Positions 1 to 6,549 of a stretch of 7,295 bases of DNA are shown piece by piece. The position numbers were made by a program, and so were the translations under genes. Position 1 is the stretch's first letter. Each line of letters opens with the position of its first letter. The stretch lies in contig CABQZS010000143.1 of NCBI GenBank assembly GCA_902468695.1, positions 1-7,295 on the forward strand, in the 5' to 3' direction. Source of the stretch: an uncultured Collinsella sp. GTDB taxonomy: Bacteria; Actinomycetota; Coriobacteriia; Coriobacteriales; Coriobacteriaceae. The notes beneath the pieces are model-generated. The model saw only the letters and a program-made list of their open reading frames with translations. It did no database searches and was not told the DNA's origin.

Positions 1-28
1 AATAGTGGACCCCCAACAAAGTAATTAG
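1..28 (+). CDS. C-terminal remnant or end of a convergent histidine phosphatase-like gene (partial)
   Basis: Bases 2-28 read as Ile-Val-Asp-Pro-Gln-Gln-Ser-Asn followed by TAG. The minus-strand histidine phosphatase ends Ile-Val-Asp-Pro-Gln-Gln-Ser-His and TAG, encoded by the mirror-image arm of the palindrome (259-286). An Ile-Val/Ile-Asp/Asn-Pro ending after a beta strand is common in this phosphatase family, from memory, so these codons look native to the protein rather than to an element. I infer that a paralogue runs into the window from the left, tail-to-tail with the one inside. Only eight codons are visible, so the gene itself is not proven. The alternative is that this is merely the outer end of a palindromic repeat with no gene beyond it. 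Confidence 0.4.
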
Positions 29-131
29 CTGAGCGAGCAGGGTTAAGCAGACATCAACGTGTCGTCTCCCGAGCACGGCGGAGGGCCGGAGAAATATATT
101 AAGGTCCCTGCTCTACAGTCCTGCGCAAGAC

Positions 132-154
132 GGAGAGCACATTAAGTGCTCTCC
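132..154. terminator. Central hairpin of the palindrome, possible bidirectional terminator
   Basis: A perfect 9-bp stem (GGAGAGCAC with GTGCTCTCC) closes a 5-nt loop, ATTAA on the plus strand. It lies about 105 nt past the stop codons on both sides, where convergent transcripts would meet. There is no run of T on either side: the plus strand continues TGTTCG and the minus strand continues GTCTTGC. It is therefore not a classical intrinsic terminator. It may act with the rest of the long stem, assist Rho, or protect 3' ends, or have no role in termination. Confidence 0.35.
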
Positions 155-258
155 TGTTCGTGCGGAACTCGCGACAACCTTAATATGTCTCAGGCCCGCC
201 CCCTCCGCCGCACACTGGGAACGCCACGTTGATGTCTGCTAAACCTTGCTCGCTCAGG

Positions 259-885
259 CTAATGACTTTGTTGGGGGTCCACTATTTGCTGGAGGGTGAA
301 CTGGCATTGCATTGGCTCACCTTTTGCTTGTGGCTTTGCCTCATCGAAATTGAAGATCATGATGGCGCAGTTGGGGAGTTTTGCTGGGAGCTCGAAGCCC
401 TCTGGGGCTGCAGCCTTGATGAATTGGCGGCTGGCGCTGCCGTGGCTTACTGCTAGGAGGGTTTCGATGCCCTCGGAGCCCATGAGATTGGTGAGGGTGC
501 CTACCATACGTTCTTGCAGCGCGCGGCTTCCTTCTCCTCCGAAGGGGACCAAATCCTCGCCCGGATCCCAGACGTCGGTAGGCAATGCGTCGTGGGGACC
601 TTCCTCGAAGGTTCCATAGCAGCGCTCGATGATGCCTTCGCAGGGCTCAACCGCGGCGTCCGGACCGAGGAGCTCGCATGCGACGAGACTTGCCGTGGCC
701 ATGGCTCGGCCTAAAGGCGATGAGGCCACTTTGTCGGGGACGACGCCATGGGCTTTGAGCCACGCGGCCGCTGCCTGTGCCTGTTGACGGCCCAGGTCGG
801 TGAGCGGTGAATCGCAGCGGCCCTGGACCAGCTTTTTGACGTTGAACTCCGTCTGCCCGTGGCGGAGTAGATACAGTTTCTTCAT
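259..885 (-). CDS. Histidine phosphatase family protein (phosphoglycerate mutase-like)
   Basis: A cytosolic phosphatase or mutase of 208 residues in the branch-1 histidine phosphatase superfamily. Expected catalytic residues are present: the LRHGQTEFN motif with Arg8 and the phospho-accepting His9, Arg60 in SSPLGRA, acidic Glu87 in IIERCYG, and the second His148 in VSHGS. These are the hallmarks of GpmB/CobC-type enzymes. The physiological substrate cannot be told from sequence. A glycolytic mutase is less likely than a small-molecule phosphatase because the protein is short and lacks the longer dPGM insertions. The ATG is preceded by a GGGGAG ribosome site. It lies 39 nt after the metal transporter gene with no visible promoter between, so the two are probably co-transcribed. 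Its last nine codons and the TAG stop lie inside the long palindrome. Confidence 0.9.
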   Translation of the reverse strand: MKKLYLLRHGQTEFNVKKLVQGRCDSPLTDLGRQQAQAAAAWLKAHGVVPDKVASSPLGRAMATASLVACELLGPDAAVEPCEGIIERCYGTFEEGPHDALPTDVWDPGEDLVPFGGEGSRALQERMVGTLTNLMGSEGIETLLAVSHGSASRQFIKAAAPEGFELPAKLPNCAIMIFNFDEAKPQAKGEPMQCQFTLQQIVDPQQSH

Positions 886-924
886 GCTCTCCCCTTCTGC
901 ATAACCTGCTTTGCCGGCACAGCC

Positions 925-2085
925 TTACTCGTGGGTATGTCCTACGTAGTCTTCGTCGATCGTGATCTTGGCAATCGACTTGGGATATTCCGATTCGACC
1001 CGTTGTGCCAGCGCGTGCTTTAAGTCATCGGCACTCATCTGCAGATCCGAGGGACGCACGCAGTCAAAGATCACGTTAGTGTGCGTAGGACCCGGCACAC
1101 AGCGTAGGTCATGAATCGAGAGGCGGTTATCGATCTCCTGAGCCATGGCGTGAATGCGCAAGCGCATGCTCGCCACATTTGAATCGTCGGTCACGATGGG
1201 ATCGTAATGGAGCGTGACGATCATGCCGTCCTCGTCCCTAAAAGACTGCTCGATGTTATCGAGCGTGTCGTGACTTTCCAGCGGGCTAGCCTCGGCCGCC
1301 ATCTCGGCGTGCGCGCTTGCAAACTTCCTGCCCGGACCGTAATCGTGAACCATTAGGTCATGAACGCCCAAAACACCGGGGTAGCTCATGATCTTGTCTC
1401 GGATGTGCTTGACCAACTTGGGGTCGGGTGCCTGACCCAAAAGCGGGCTCACCGTATCTTGGATAAGCTCAAAGCCGCTCCAGCCAATATAGGCGCCAAC
1501 GGCAAGACCGACCCAAGCGTCAAGATTGATGTGCGTCACCTGCGAAATAATTGCGCACGCCAGCACGGCGCCTGTGGCGAGAACATCGTTCTTGGAATCC
1601 TGCGCGGTCGCATGCAGTGTCTCGGACTCGATACGGTCGCCGAGCTTTTGGTTGAGTGCCGCCATCCACAGCTTAACGACCATCGAAAGCACCAGGACCG
1701 CCACCAGGGCAAACGAGAACTCGACAGGTTCGGGGTGGATGACGCGCTCAACCGAGGACTTCACCAGTTCAACGCCAATCAGCAGCACGAGTGCCGCCAC
1801 GACCAGACCCGAGAGATACTCGTAGCGACCGTGGCCGTAAGGATGCTCGGGGTCGGCCGGCTTGCTCGCCAGCTTAAAGCCCAGCACGCTCACGATATTC
1901 GAGCTGGCATCGGACAAGTTGTTCATGGCATCCGCCACGATCGAAACCGATCCCGAAACCACACCAATTGCACCCTTCGCAGCGCATAGCGCCACATTGG
2001 CGAGAATACACACCACACCCGTCAACGTTCCCACGCGCGCACGGTCGCCCTGCGCACGACGAACGATCCACTCGACCATCTTCAT
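925..2085 (-). CDS. Cation diffusion facilitator (CDF) metal efflux transporter, probably manganese type
   Basis: An inner-membrane proton-coupled divalent metal exporter of 386 residues. Six membrane segments are visible at about residues 17-38, 42-70, 92-110, 123-143, 166-184 and 188-207, with the family signature HPYGHGR at 81-87. Aligned by eye with E. coli FieF, the transport site would be Asn55 and Asp59 in segment 2 and Asp163 and Asp167 in segment 5. Zinc members usually have His-Asp/His-Asp or Asp-Asp/His-Asp, while an Asn-Asp/Asp-Asp set recalls the manganese exporter MntE of streptococci (from memory). A cytoplasmic domain follows at about 220-297 (PGVLGVHDLMVHDYG). A further region of about 85 residues (302-386) is absent from the roughly 300-residue members. 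It contains HDLRCVPGPTHTN and ends GHTHE. The start ATG follows a GGGGG ribosome site. Confidence 0.93.
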   Translation of the reverse strand: MKMVEWIVRRAQGDRARVGTLTGVVCILANVALCAAKGAIGVVSGSVSIVADAMNNLSDASSNIVSVLGFKLASKPADPEHPYGHGRYEYLSGLVVAALVLLIGVELVKSSVERVIHPEPVEFSFALVAVLVLSMVVKLWMAALNQKLGDRIESETLHATAQDSKNDVLATGAVLACAIISQVTHINLDAWVGLAVGAYIGWSGFELIQDTVSPLLGQAPDPKLVKHIRDKIMSYPGVLGVHDLMVHDYGPGRKFASAHAEMAAEASPLESHDTLDNIEQSFRDEDGMIVTLHYDPIVTDDSNVASMRLRIHAMAQEIDNRLSIHDLRCVPGPTHTNVIFDCVRPSDLQMSADDLKHALAQRVESEYPKSIAKITIDEDYVGHTHE

Positions 2086-2131
2086 CAGCCCCCACGGTAC
2101 TACCTATATATCTATTGCTCAAACGGATTGT

Positions 2132-2160
2132 AGTGTAGCCACTTTGTCCTCCAGATACAA
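2132..2160 (-). promoter_or_regulatory. Candidate promoter for the CDF transporter and phosphatase genes
   Basis: Reading the minus strand, TTGTAT (2155-2160) and TACACT (2132-2137) are separated by 17 nt, an acceptable though weak sigma-70-like pair. It starts right after the terminator of the upstream gene and would give a leader of roughly 40 nt before the CDF start. The region from here to the start codon is unusually AT-rich for this window (TATATA near 2107-2112). I see no recognisable metal-regulator operator. The match to consensus is modest. Confidence 0.3.
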
Positions 2161-2191
2161 AAAGGCCGCAACCCACACGGGCCACGGCCTT
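2159..2191 (-). terminator. Rho-independent terminator after the EIIC-like permease gene
   Basis: On the minus strand, AAGGCCG pairs with CGGCCTT around a 16-nt loop that can itself pair through CCC/GGG. It runs straight into a stretch of five T (complement of 2159-2163). It begins 38 nt past the permease stop codon and immediately precedes the candidate promoter of the next gene, so it marks the end of the transcription unit coming from the acc genes and EIIC. Confidence 0.85.
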
Positions 2192-2194
2192 GGA

Positions 2195-2225
2195 ACATGA
2201 CAAAGGAATCGTCCTTGTGTCGCAC
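2195..2225. repeat. Short degenerate dyad related to the one at 3460-3490
   Basis: GACAAAGGA (2199-2207) pairs with TCCTTGTGTC (2212-2221) around the loop ATCG, with one bulged base. Compared without gaps with the reverse complement of 3460-3490, I count 21 of 31 identical bases, including the shared TGACAAAGG and GTCC blocks. It lies between the permease stop and its terminator. It could be a degraded copy of a dispersed palindromic repeat, a regulatory operator, or an extra 3' hairpin. Confidence 0.5.
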
Positions 2226-2229
2226 AGGT

Positions 2230-3444
2230 TTATGCGCTTACTTCAGCAGCACTCGCCACTGTTTCGGGCGAATCGGCTCCGTCCTCCGTCGCCTGCCCCT
2301 TCGCCGGCACCACGCCAAAGCAGTAGCTCAGCGCGGCAGACACCGCAAATGCCACACCGCCGGCAGCGCAGCACCACAGCAGGTTCGAGATGCCGCCCGT
2401 GGCAAAGCCAATGACCATGAGGACATTCGTCATACCGATGGTATAGGCCGTAACGTGGCCCACGGCTGCAACAAGGCCTCCGACGGCGCCGCCAATGGCC
2501 ATGCACGTCAGGCACCTGCCATATTTAAAGCCGCAACCGTACAGCGCCGGCTCGCTTACGCCGCCAAACAAGCCCGAGATTGAATAGCCCAGCATGAGCG
2601 CCTTCTCGTCCTTATCCGCAACGCGGAGCGACGCACCAAAGGGCATGCCCCAAACGGCGAACGTCGCCATTGTCGCGGCAATGAGAATGCAAGAATCCGT
2701 TCCCACACTCATAAACTGCGCATAGGCAAGCGATAGGACAACGTTGCTGACGCCCGCGATCTTGAGGAACTCCCAGCCCGCGGCAAGCCCCATGAGTGTG
2801 AGCAGCGACACGATGCCACCGGAATTGCCAAGCATAAACATAAGCTGGCCCAACAGCATGCCCAAATAGCTGCCCGCCGGCGCCGTAATACACAGCGAAA
2901 CCGGAACCATGACGAGCATGGTCGCAAACGGGACGAACGAAAACGCCACGGCCTGAGGGATAACGCGCTGAAAGAAACACTCCACTCGCCATAGCACGGG
3001 CATCGAAATGAGAACCGGAATAACAGTCGTCGTGTAATCGTTGACCGGCGCGGGAAGCAGGCCATACACGGAAGTCATCGATGCCCCCGTCGTCGATGCG
3101 GCATCGACGAGCTTAAGCAGATCGGGCGCAATCAATACGCCGCCCAGCATCATGCCCAGCTGCTCCGAGCAACCGAGCTGGCGGGCGGCCGCCCAACCAA
3201 GATAAATGGGCAAAAAGTAGTAACCGGCGTTATAGAGCCAACTGTAGAACAGGCGATAGATTTCGGAATCGGCAGACCACAAGCCCAGCATGCCTTCGCC
3301 CATAATGACGGCGACGGTACGAAACAGCGCCGCACAGACAATAAACGGCAGCGCCGACATCATGCTTTTGGACAGATAGCCCACCACGGCCATGGCGTTT
3401 GATGAAACCGTCGTTGTAAACGAGGTGTTAGAAACTTGTGGCAT
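2230..3444 (-). CDS. Stand-alone PTS EIIC-like sugar permease (glucose/beta-glucoside superfamily)
   Basis: A membrane protein of 404 residues with about ten hydrophobic segments. It aligns by eye with the IIC domain of beta-glucoside/sucrose-type permeases: YYFLPIYLGWAAARQLG (76-92) for the usual FLPI...TAAK stretch, NDYTTTVIP (135-143) for Y-S-ViP, and SEPALYG (297-303) for the family's GITEPALYG, with Glu298 as the expected sugar-binding residue. There is no EIIB domain (no phospho-cysteine motif) and no EIIA, and neither is encoded nearby. The frame stays open 100 codons upstream into the end of accDA. I chose the ATG at 3444 because an AAAGG site sits 6 nt before it and the IIC homology begins soon after. 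It starts 40 nt after accDA with no terminator or clear promoter between, so read-through is likely. It may borrow an unlinked EIIB or act without phosphorylation. Substrate unknown. Confidence 0.85.
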   Translation of the reverse strand: MPQVSNTSFTTTVSSNAMAVVGYLSKSMMSALPFIVCAALFRTVAVIMGEGMLGLWSADSEIYRLFYSWLYNAGYYFLPIYLGWAAARQLGCSEQLGMMLGGVLIAPDLLKLVDAASTTGASMTSVYGLLPAPVNDYTTTVIPVLISMPVLWRVECFFQRVIPQAVAFSFVPFATMLVMVPVSLCITAPAGSYLGMLLGQLMFMLGNSGGIVSLLTLMGLAAGWEFLKIAGVSNVVLSLAYAQFMSVGTDSCILIAATMATFAVWGMPFGASLRVADKDEKALMLGYSISGLFGGVSEPALYGCGFKYGRCLTCMAIGGAVGGLVAAVGHVTAYTIGMTNVLMVIGFATGGISNLLWCCAAGGVAFAVSAALSYCFGVVPAKGQATEDGADSPETVASAAEVSA

Positions 3445-3459
3445 GGAACGCCTTTCCCA

Positions 3460-3490
3460 ATGTGACATGCGGACTGTCCCTTTGTCACAT
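3460..3490. repeat. 31-nt palindromic element overlapping the accDA stop codon
   Basis: The element is centred exactly on base 3475. Outer arms ATGTGAC (3460-3466) and GTCACAT (3484-3490) are perfect, as are inner arms GGAC (3471-3474) and GTCC (3476-3479). Of 15 symmetric pairs, 12 are Watson-Crick. The right arm supplies the final Met codon and TGA stop of accDA. It fills most of the gap before the permease gene. There is no T run, so it is not a classical terminator. Its symmetry fits a DNA-binding site or a dispersed palindromic repeat. Confidence 0.7.
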
Positions 3491-5209
3491 CGTGCGGTAG
3501 TGACCGATTGCGCGGTACTTTTCGTAGCGGAGGTTTGTGAGGGTCGCGTCGTCGAGCTGCCCAAGCGTATCGAAGGCATCAAATGCCGAGGACATGACGG
3601 CACCGGCGATCTCCTCATGCGACAGACCCCTATCGTCAACAATGCCGTCGATGATGCCGAGCGCCAACAGGTCGGGAGCCGTGAGCTTAAGCGCCTCGGC
3701 GGCCTCATTCGCGCGCTCGGTATCCTTCCACAGGATCGACGCACAGGCCTCGGGGCTCACGACCGAATAGGCCGAGCTCGAGAGCATCAGGATGCGGTCG
3801 GCCACGGATAGCGCCAGCGCGCCACCAGAGCCGCCTTCGCCCGTCACCACCGAGACAATCGGTGTCTTAAGGCCGCTCATCTCCATGAGATTCTGGGCAA
3901 TCGCCTCGCCCTGGCCACGCTCCTCGGCACCGATGCCGCAAAACGCGCCCGAAGTATCGACCAGGCACAGAACCGGTCGACCAAACTTTTCGGCCTGGCG
4001 CATCAGGCGACGCGCTTTGCGGTAGCCCTCGGGATGTGCCATGCCAAAGTTGCGGCGCATACGCTCTTTGGTCGTGGTGCCGCGCTCGATGGCGATGACC
4101 GTTACGGGACGTTCGTCTTTCCAGCCAATGCCAGCCACCACAGCGGCGTCATCGCCGAAGTAACGGTCGCCGTGCATCTCCACAAATCCGTCCAGGCCCA
4201 GCGAGATCATCTCACCCGCCGTGGCTCGATCTGCCGAGCGGGTCTGCTTGACAATCTCGAGCGCGGTTTTTGGCGCGGCCGTACGCTTAAACAGATGTCC
4301 CAGCTTTTTGCCGCGGCGCCCTGCATGCACAATCTCGTGCGGAGCCCCCAGGCCGGGCGCGCGCCCTTCGTGCAGCGCCAGCAGCTCGCCTACCGTGAGC
4401 GCAATCTCGCCGCGCGGAACAACGGCATCGCAAAAGCCGTGCCCCAGCAAAAACTCGGAGCGCTGGAATCCCTTGGGCAGGCGCTTGTGCATGTTCTGCT
4501 CGATCACGCGCGGGCCGGCAAATGCCGTCAGGGCATCGGGCTCGGCCAGGATAATGTCGCCCTCCATGGCAAAGCTCGCGGTTACGCCTCCGGTCGTGGG
4601 GTCGGTGAGCACCGTGATGTACAGGCCGCCCGCCTCGCTGTGGCGCCTAACCGCCGCAGAAATCTTGGCCATCTGCATAAGCGAGGTCACGCCCTCTTGC
4701 ATGCGCGCACCGCCCGAAACAGTAAAGCCGACAACTGGCAATCCCAGCTCGGTCGCACGCTCAAATGCGCGACAGATCTTCTCGCCAACCACGGAGCCCA
4801 TCGAGCCCATCATAAAGTTGGCATCCATAAAGAAGAGCGCCGTATCGCAACCGCAGATTTCGCCCCTGCCGCACACAACGGCATCACGCTCGCCCGAACG
4901 CTCGCTCACGCTCTTGAGCTTGTCGGCATAGCCGGGAAACGAGAGGAAGTCCTCCGACGCCAGATTGGCATCCCATTCCTCAAACGTGCCCTCGTCGACC
5001 GTCATGCGCATGCGCGCGCGACCGCTCACGCGAAAGTGTTTGCCGCAACGAGGGCAGACCTCGAGGTTGTCGTGTAGGCGTGCCTCATCGATCACACGGC
5101 GGCACTCCGGGCACTTGATAAACACGTGGCGCGCGGGAAACTCGGCGCACGACTCGGTTATCGGCCCCTCAAGGACATTGACCGTCTTCGCTTTTCTATT
5201 CATCAGCAT
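3485..5209 (-). CDS. accDA: Acetyl-CoA carboxylase carboxyltransferase, fused beta (AccD) and alpha (AccA) subunits
   Basis: A cytosolic enzyme of 574 residues that moves the carboxyl group from carboxybiotin on AccB to acetyl-CoA, giving malonyl-CoA. The N-terminal half is AccD. It has a four-cysteine zinc ribbon (Cys33, Cys36, Cys52, Cys55) and the crotonase-fold motif SGGARMQEG (165-173). The C-terminal half, from about 310, is AccA, with FVEMHGDRYFGDD (342-354), an oxyanion-type Gly-rich stretch GEGGSGGALAL (457-467) and PEACASILWKD (486-496). E. coli has two proteins of about 304 and 319 residues. The fusion is shorter mainly because the helical N-terminus of AccA is reduced to a linker (about 285-335). 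The frame is continuous through the junction. The ATG at 5209 has GGGG 7 nt upstream and overlaps the end of accC by 14 nt. A second ATG at 5203 is possible but worse spaced. Confidence 0.95.
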   Translation of the reverse strand: MLMNRKAKTVNVLEGPITESCAEFPARHVFIKCPECRRVIDEARLHDNLEVCPRCGKHFRVSGRARMRMTVDEGTFEEWDANLASEDFLSFPGYADKLKSVSERSGERDAVVCGRGEICGCDTALFFMDANFMMGSMGSVVGEKICRAFERATELGLPVVGFTVSGGARMQEGVTSLMQMAKISAAVRRHSEAGGLYITVLTDPTTGGVTASFAMEGDIILAEPDALTAFAGPRVIEQNMHKRLPKGFQRSEFLLGHGFCDAVVPRGEIALTVGELLALHEGRAPGLGAPHEIVHAGRRGKKLGHLFKRTAAPKTALEIVKQTRSADRATAGEMISLGLDGFVEMHGDRYFGDDAAVVAGIGWKDERPVTVIAIERGTTTKERMRRNFGMAHPEGYRKARRLMRQAEKFGRPVLCLVDTSGAFCGIGAEERGQGEAIAQNLMEMSGLKTPIVSVVTGEGGSGGALALSVADRILMLSSSAYSVVSPEACASILWKDTERANEAAEALKLTAPDLLALGIIDGIVDDRGLSHEEIAGAVMSSAFDAFDTLGQLDDATLTNLRYEKYRAIGHYRTM

Positions 5210-6539
5210 AGAGATGCCCCATCAGATCGGTGTGATACATGCCCGACAAGAACTCGTCGTTTGCCAGCACGTCGAGCTGAAGCTCGCTGTTTTCGCTCAC
5301 GCCCTCAATCACGAGCTCGCCCAGGGCCGAGCGCATCTTGCGAATGGCGCCGTCACGCGTGGGCGCACACACGATGAGCTTGCCGAGCATGGAGTCGTAG
5401 TACGGCGGAACTGTCGCACCGGTGAACATGGCCGAATCCCAGCGCACGCGCGGACCACCCGGTACACGCAACGCGGTGACCGTTCCGCATGACGGCAGAA
5501 AGTCCGGCGTTTCGGCATTGATGCGGCACTCCATGGCGTGGTTGCGGACCGGCATGTCCTCCTGCTCAAAGGGCAGAGGCTGGCCGGCTGCCACGCGCAG
5601 CTGCCACTTGACCAAGTCGGTATCGGTCACAAACTCCGTAACCGGATGCTCCACCTGCAAGCGCGTGTTCATTTCCATAAAGTAGAAATTGCCATCGTCC
5701 GAATACAGGAACTCGATGGTACCGGCTCCTTCGTAGCCGACGGCACGAGCCAGGTCACGCGCCGCCTTGTGCATGCGAGCACGAATGTCGTCGTGTCCGT
5801 CGAGGCACGGCGCCGGGCTCTCCTCGATCAGCTTTTGGTTGCGGCGCTGCACCGAGCACTCGCGCTCGCCGAGCGAAAATACATGGCCCTGCTTGTCGGC
5901 CATAATCTGCACCTCAACGTGGTGCGCCGGCGCGACGAACTTCTCCATGTAGCACTCGCCGTCGCCAAAAACGGCCTCGCCCTCGGCACGCGCCTCGATG
6001 AACGCCTTTGCCGCATCTTCCACGCGCTCGACCTTGCGAATGCCGCGACCGCCACCGCCCGCGCGCGCCTTAATGAGCACGGGACAGCCAATGCGCTCGG
6101 CCTCGGCCGTCGCCTCCTCGGGACTTTTGAGCAAATCGCAGCCCGGCACGATGGGCACGCCCGCCGCGGCAGCCGTTCGGCGTGCGGCGTCCTTGTCGCC
6201 CATGCTGTCGATCACCTCGGCCGAAGGACCGACAAAAGCCAGGCCATACTTGTCGCAGTCGCGTACAAAGCTCGCCTTCTCGGAAAAGAAGCCGTACCCA
6301 GGATGGATCGCCTTTGCGCCCGACTTTACGGCACAGGTGAGCACGGCATCGTCGTTGAGGTAGCTCTCGGCAAGACGCGGGCCGCCGATGCAATACGCCT
6401 CGTCGGCAAGCTGCACGTGCAGCGCGTCCGCATCGGCCGTGGAATAAACGGCGACGGTCTTGATGCCCATATCGCGGCACGCGCGGATAACACGGACCGC
6501 GACTTCGCCGCGGTTGGCGATGAGCACTTTGTCGAACAT
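5196..6539 (-). CDS. accC: Acetyl-CoA carboxylase, biotin carboxylase subunit
   Basis: A cytosolic ATP-grasp enzyme of 447 residues, close to the usual 449, that carboxylates the biotin on AccB with bicarbonate and ATP. The N-terminal biotin-carboxylase domain begins FDKVLIANRGEVAVRVIRA, with HPGYGFFSE at 79-87. The ATP-grasp domain has Lys157 and GGGGRG (161-166), GERECSVQRRNQK (224-236) and the active-site strand MEMNTRLQVEHPVTE (288-302), with Glu288 and Arg293. The C-terminal domain contains HAMECRINAE (334-343). The open frame extends 73 codons further upstream across fabZ, but the ATG at 6539 is right: AAGGAAGG lies just before it, homology starts at residue 2, and it leaves a 10-nt gap after fabZ. 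The stop overlaps the start of accDA, which suggests coupled synthesis of the subunits. Confidence 0.97.
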   Translation of the reverse strand: MFDKVLIANRGEVAVRVIRACRDMGIKTVAVYSTADADALHVQLADEAYCIGGPRLAESYLNDDAVLTCAVKSGAKAIHPGYGFFSEKASFVRDCDKYGLAFVGPSAEVIDSMGDKDAARRTAAAAGVPIVPGCDLLKSPEEATAEAERIGCPVLIKARAGGGGRGIRKVERVEDAAKAFIEARAEGEAVFGDGECYMEKFVAPAHHVEVQIMADKQGHVFSLGERECSVQRRNQKLIEESPAPCLDGHDDIRARMHKAARDLARAVGYEGAGTIEFLYSDDGNFYFMEMNTRLQVEHPVTEFVTDTDLVKWQLRVAAGQPLPFEQEDMPVRNHAMECRINAETPDFLPSCGTVTALRVPGGPRVRWDSAMFTGATVPPYYDSMLGKLIVCAPTRDGAIRKMRSALGELVIEGVSENSELQLDVLANDEFLSGMYHTDLMGHLYADE

Positions 6540-6549
6540 GAAGCCTTCC

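Larger units (their letters stand above)
1..286. repeat. Imperfect palindrome of about 286 nt (long inverted repeat)
   Basis: The left arm (1 to about 140) matches the reverse complement of the right arm (about 146 to 286). The outermost 22 bases of each arm (1-22 and 265-286) are identical. The match continues with a few substitutions and small indels through the stretches around 23-60 and 227-264, a G-rich/C-rich block near 73-90 and 190-213, and a shared TATTAAGGT-type stretch near 97-105 and 177-186. The segment between there and the core is weaker but still alignable. The core is a perfect 9-bp hairpin (132-140 with 146-154). A transcript from either strand could fold into one long rod. 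Base 1 is the window edge, so the repeat may extend further left. The right arm overlaps the last nine codons of the histidine phosphatase. Apart from the short coding ends, I see no other gene in 29-258. Confidence 0.9.

Noticed and set aside
1..286. CRISPR array, tRNA or riboswitch in the left intergenic region
   Set aside because: There are no direct repeats with regular spacers, no cloverleaf, and no riboswitch core that I recognise. The inverted-repeat symmetry explains the sequence better.
229..456. Plus-strand frame of 75 codons starting in the right arm of the palindrome
   Set aside because: It mostly runs antisense to the histidine phosphatase and has no ribosome site or known motif.
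1360..1989. Plus-strand open frame of 209 codons opposite the CDF transporter
   Set aside because: Its composition is that of an antisense frame, and the minus strand encodes a clear six-helix transporter.
3445..3744. In-frame N-terminal extension of the EIIC gene that could be taken for an EIIB domain
   Set aside because: The extra 100 residues are Arg/Ser/Pro-rich, lack the EIIB phospho-cysteine motif, overlap the accDA coding region, and the ATG at 3444 has its own ribosome site.
4034..5077. Plus-strand open frame of 347 codons opposite accDA
   Set aside because: It is rich in His, Arg and Ala as expected from the antisense of a GC-rich gene, has no recognisable motif, and lies fully opposite a well-supported enzyme gene.
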